From positions 4,265,981 to 4,329,980 of the forward strand of contig NZ_LT629732.1 in NCBI RefSeq assembly GCF_900104745.1: DNA of 64,000 nt. The letters are read 5' to 3'. Below the pieces are notes generated by a model. The model was not told the DNA's origin. It searched no databases and saw nothing but the letters and a program-made list of their open reading frames with translations. This DNA is from Actinopolymorpha singaporensis (GTDB lineage: Bacteria; Actinomycetota; Actinomycetes; Propionibacteriales; Actinopolymorphaceae). The position numbers and the translations under genes were made by a program. This document shows positions 61,504 to 64,000 of this stretch, in pieces (the first letter of the stretch is position 1; the number at the start of each line of letters is the position of its first letter).

Positions 61504-62360
61504 GCGCGGAAACGACCGGCGATCCCGCGGCGCTGCTCGACCTCGCGGCACGGACGGCGCGCGAGGCGGGCGAGCTGCTTCTCGCGCGGCGGCTGACCGA
61601 CGAGGTGAGCGTCGCGCACACCAAGTCGACGCCGACGGACATCGTCACCGCGATGGACACGGCGTCGGAGGCGCTGATCCGTGACCGGCTCCGTGTCGCG
61701 CGCCCGGACGACACCATCCTCGGCGAGGAGGGCGGCAGTGTCCCTGGCGGATCCGGGGTCAGGTGGCTGGTCGACCCGCTCGACGGCACCGTCAACTACC
61801 TGTACGGCCTGCCGGCGTACGCCGTGAGCATCGCCGCGGAGGTCGCCGGCGAGGTGGTGGCCGGTGCCGTGTTCTGTCCGCCCGCCGGGGAGTTGTGGAC
61901 GGCGGTGCGGGGTTCCGGCGCCTGGCTGAACGACCAGGCGGTGCGGGCCGGCGACGTGTCCGAGCTCGACCGTGCGCTGGTCGGGACGGGCTTCTGGTAC
62001 GACTCCGGCCTGCGCGCCCGGCAGGCCGAGCTGTTGCGGCACGTCCTGCCCCGCGTGCGCGACGTCCGCAGGATCGGGTCGGCGGCGCTGGACCTGTGCT
62101 CGGTGGCCTGCGGCCGACTCGACGCCTACTACGAGACCGGATTGCATCCATGGGACTGGTCGGCAGGTCTGCTGGTGGCCCGGGAGGCCGGCGCCCGGGT
62201 CGGTGGCCTGCCGGGGGAGGCCGCGAGCCGCCGGCTGGCGATCGCCGCAGCGCCGGGTGTCTTCGACGAGCTGCGGTCGCTGGTGGTGACCCACGGGGCG
62301 GACGTCGTGGGGAGCCCGGTGGTGGCCGTCCGCGGCGCGAGCAGTTCGGGCGGCTGCTAG
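61500..62360 (+). CDS. Inositol monophosphatase family protein
   Basis: This 286-residue Mg2+-dependent phosphatase has motifs GEEGG (Glu), WLVDPLDGTVNYLYG (metal Asp cluster) and HPWDWSAG (C-terminal Asp). The substrate may be inositol phosphate, histidinol phosphate or a bisphosphate. GTG at 61500 overlaps the S9 peptidase stop (GTGA). A strong hairpin follows 15 bp downstream. Confidence 0.9.
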   Translation: MSAETTGDPAALLDLAARTAREAGELLLARRLTDEVSVAHTKSTPTDIVTAMDTASEALIRDRLRVARPDDTILGEEGGSVPGGSGVRWLVDPLDGTVNYLYGLPAYAVSIAAEVAGEVVAGAVFCPPAGELWTAVRGSGAWLNDQAVRAGDVSELDRALVGTGFWYDSGLRARQAELLRHVLPRVRDVRRIGSAALDLCSVACGRLDAYYETGLHPWDWSAGLLVAREAGARVGGLPGEAASRRLAIAAAPGVFDELRSLVVTHGADVVGSPVVAVRGASSSGGC

Positions 62361-62375
62361 TCGGACGCCCGACGC

Positions 62376-62415
62376 TTGGTTTCTTCGACCGTTCGGTGTG
62401 CGCGGAAGAAACCAA
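62376..62415 (+). terminator. Hairpin terminator
   Basis: TTGGTTTCTTC ... GAAGAAACCAA is a perfect 11-bp stem with an 18-nt loop, 15 bp after the inositol-monophosphatase-family stop. It lacks a T-run. Confidence 0.85.
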
Positions 62416-62928
62416 TGCGGTAAATCTCACATTGCTCCGCATCAAAGCCGTGCCTTGACTGCACTTGGTAATTGTCCGAACGCTTTCCGGAGTCACCCGG
62501 AAACTGGTCCGTGAGCCTTCACCGCAAACGCTGTGACAACGCCACCGGCCCTCCCGCCGATTCGTACACAACCGACGGTGCGCGAACACCGGAGAACCTC
62601 CCCGGCGCGTGGTTCCGCCGGTACGACACGGACGCCGCCAAATCGCCACGAAACCAGACATAAGGTGTAGGAGCTTGCGCGAAACGGGATGGACATAGCC
62701 AGGACTGTGCAGATTTCCGCAACAAAATCGGGTTACAACTTGCCTGATGTGGTTCCGTTCCGCCCCGGTGAAGGTATACGTTCCGGGTCAGCCGAAGTTC
62801 CCGGTGCGAATCCGTACGGGGAGCACTATGTGAAACCACGCATCCCTGTGACGACAGTGTCGGATCGACTGCGCATTGTGCGCGGAAGCCGCCGGTCGTA
62901 CCGGTGATGAAGAAGCCGGGAGGTGAAG
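62416..62928 (+). other. 0.5-kb region without a gene, upstream of the ABC permease
   Basis: GC content looks lower than in the flanking coding sequence. No convincing open frame is present. Short pairs such as CCGGG...CCCGG (about 62784-62805) suggest structure, and CCGGTGCGAATCCG (about 62801) recalls a fragment of cobalamin riboswitches, but the rest of that motif is absent. The substrate-binding protein gene expected beside such permeases is not here. Confidence 0.5.
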
Positions 62929-64000
62929 GTGGCTGCGACCGAAAGCCTGGAGACGGACGAGCCGGAGAAGGGCTCGAAACCGGCCGGCCGGAGATCGTCC
63001 ACGACGAGGTACATCGTGGGCCGGGTCGTCAAGGCTTTCCTGACGATCTACGTGGTTGCGACCGCCATCTTCTTCCTGGTGCGACTGCTGCCGGGCAACC
63101 CGGTGGACGTCTACATCAACCAGCAGATCGCGCAGTACGGCATGAGCTACCAGGAGGCCGCCAACGCCGCGGCCGGCCTGTTCTCCTTCGACCCGAACGA
63201 GTCGAAGTTCATGCAGTACGTCCACTACCTCAGCGGCCTGGTCCAGGGTGACCTGGGCACCTCGCTGCTCTCGCCGGGCTCCTCGGTGACCTCCCAGATC
63301 GGCGCCTACCTGCCGTGGACGTTGTTCAGCGTGGGCATCGCGCTGATCATCAGCTTCCTGCTCGGCATCGGCATCGGCATGGCGATGGCCTACCGGCGCG
63401 GCGGGATCTTCGACCACGCGATGACCCTGGTCGCCTCGATCACGCACTCCGTCCCGAACTTCCTGCTGGCGATGATGATCATCGTCTTCTTCGGCGTCCA
63501 GCTGGAGTGGCTGCCGATCGCGAACATGCGCGGCGCCTACTCGCCGGGCGTGCACCCGGAGTTCAGCCTGTACTTCCTCTCCGACGCCTTCTACCACGCA
63601 GCCCTGCCGATGTTCGTCTACGTGCTGACGTCGCTCGGTGGCTGGATGCTGGTGATGAAGTCGTCGACGGTGGAGACCCTCGGCGAGGACTACGTGACGG
63701 TCGCCCGGGCGCGGGGGCTCACCGACCGCCGGATCCAGGTGCAGTACGTCGGCCGCAACGCCATGCTGCCGCTGTTCACCAGCTTCATCCTCTCCCTCGG
63801 CTTCGTCGTCGGCGGCTCGATCCTGGTCGAGCAGGTGACGCAGTACCAGGGCATCGGATTCCTGCTCTACGAGGCGGTCCAGCGTCGTGACTACCCCGTC
63901 CTGCAGGGCATCCTGCTGATCGTCACCATCTCCGTGGTGCTGGCAAACCTCGTGGCCGACCTGCTCTACAGCCGGGTCGACCCGCGGATCCGCATCACCA
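62929..64000 (+). CDS. ABC transporter permease, peptide/nickel (DppB) type, cut by the window edge
   Basis: This is an integral membrane subunit of an oligopeptide/dipeptide-type importer. An N-terminal hydrophilic part (residues 1-30) is followed by YIVGRVVKAFLTIYVVATAI and RLLPGNPVDVYI, the DppB start block. The EAA loop is VTVARARGLTDRRIQVQYVGRNAMLP. The last codon in the window is part of the usual C-terminal DPRIR, so only a few residues are missing. GTG at 62929 follows GGGAGG with a 5-bp spacer. ATPase and binding-protein genes are not in view. Confidence 0.93.
   Translation, partial: MAATESLETDEPEKGSKPAGRRSSTTRYIVGRVVKAFLTIYVVATAIFFLVRLLPGNPVDVYINQQIAQYGMSYQEAANAAAGLFSFDPNESKFMQYVHYLSGLVQGDLGTSLLSPGSSVTSQIGAYLPWTLFSVGIALIISFLLGIGIGMAMAYRRGGIFDHAMTLVASITHSVPNFLLAMMIIVFFGVQLEWLPIANMRGAYSPGVHPEFSLYFLSDAFYHAALPMFVYVLTSLGGWMLVMKSSTVETLGEDYVTVARARGLTDRRIQVQYVGRNAMLPLFTSFILSLGFVVGGSILVEQVTQYQGIGFLLYEAVQRRDYPVLQGILLIVTISVVLANLVADLLYSRVDPRIRIT

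Noticed and set aside
62784-62840. A possible cobalamin riboswitch, because CCGGTGCGAATCCG resembles part of its core.
   Set aside because: The conserved B12-box and the other invariant segments are missing, and the downstream gene is a peptide/nickel permease.

Overview
This is a gene-dense, very GC-rich window from an actinobacterium. The evidence is the many GTG starts, short start overlaps of the ATGA/GTGA type, a SepH cell-division protein, a coproporphyrin-type ferrochelatase with C-terminal cluster cysteines, an F420-type flavin/deazaflavin oxidoreductase, two DUF222/HNH (13E12-type) proteins and a Streptomyces-like gas vesicle locus. A propionibacterial/Actinopolymorpha-like soil actinomycete would fit, but the sequence alone does not settle the genus.

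Layout. 0-12 kb: a 5'-truncated DUF222/HNH gene, then housekeeping and stress genes: phosphoesterase, DUF2127 membrane protein, Ca2+/H+ antiporter ChaA, DUF2188 protein, MBL hydrolase, EI24 membrane protein, a MocR regulator divergent from an AhpD-like plus PEP-mutase-like pair, a zinc alcohol dehydrogenase and a second cation exchanger. 12.5-24.3 kb: a gas vesicle (gvp) locus in two blocks. Block 1 is gvpA1-gvpY1-gvpZ1. Block 2 is gvpO-J-L-S-K-A2-F-Y2-Z2, packed with overlapping starts and stops. They are separated by a decayed FAD monooxygenase gene and a minus-strand DUF3618 unit. The A-Y-Z module is present twice, and GvpY1 is an 864-residue protein with a huge acidic domain followed by a Lys/Ala repeat domain. 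No gvpG, gvpN or gvpV is seen. A STAS-domain antagonist follows.

24.9-35.4 kb: short-chain dehydrogenase, a frameshifted HAD hydrolase, an RpiR regulator with a secreted DUF6528-like protein, a ThrE-type exporter, the second DUF222/HNH gene, LysE exporter and MarR regulator, a protein methyltransferase-like gene and an aminoglycoside-phosphotransferase-fold kinase. 35.5-39.8 kb: a likely D-amino-acid utilisation operon (Gfo/Idh/MocA oxidoreductase, N-acyl-D-amino-acid deacylase, D-serine dehydratase-like PLP enzyme). 39.8-46.9 kb: a small secreted protein, a PPOX/TetR divergent pair, a Clp-N plus HTH regulator, a bifunctional cell-wall hydrolase, two MBL-fold proteins and an aldo/keto reductase.

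47-62.4 kb: a core block with argS, a DUF5998-like protein, an alkaline-phosphatase-superfamily protein, thymidine kinase, an M20 peptidase, an LD-carboxypeptidase, a sulfurtransferase, sepH, an MFS transporter, ferrochelatase, an S9 peptidase and an inositol-monophosphatase-family protein. It ends at a clear hairpin terminator. After a 0.5-kb unexplained leader, a peptide/nickel-type ABC permease runs off the right edge. No tRNA, rRNA, CRISPR array or intact insertion sequence was recognised.
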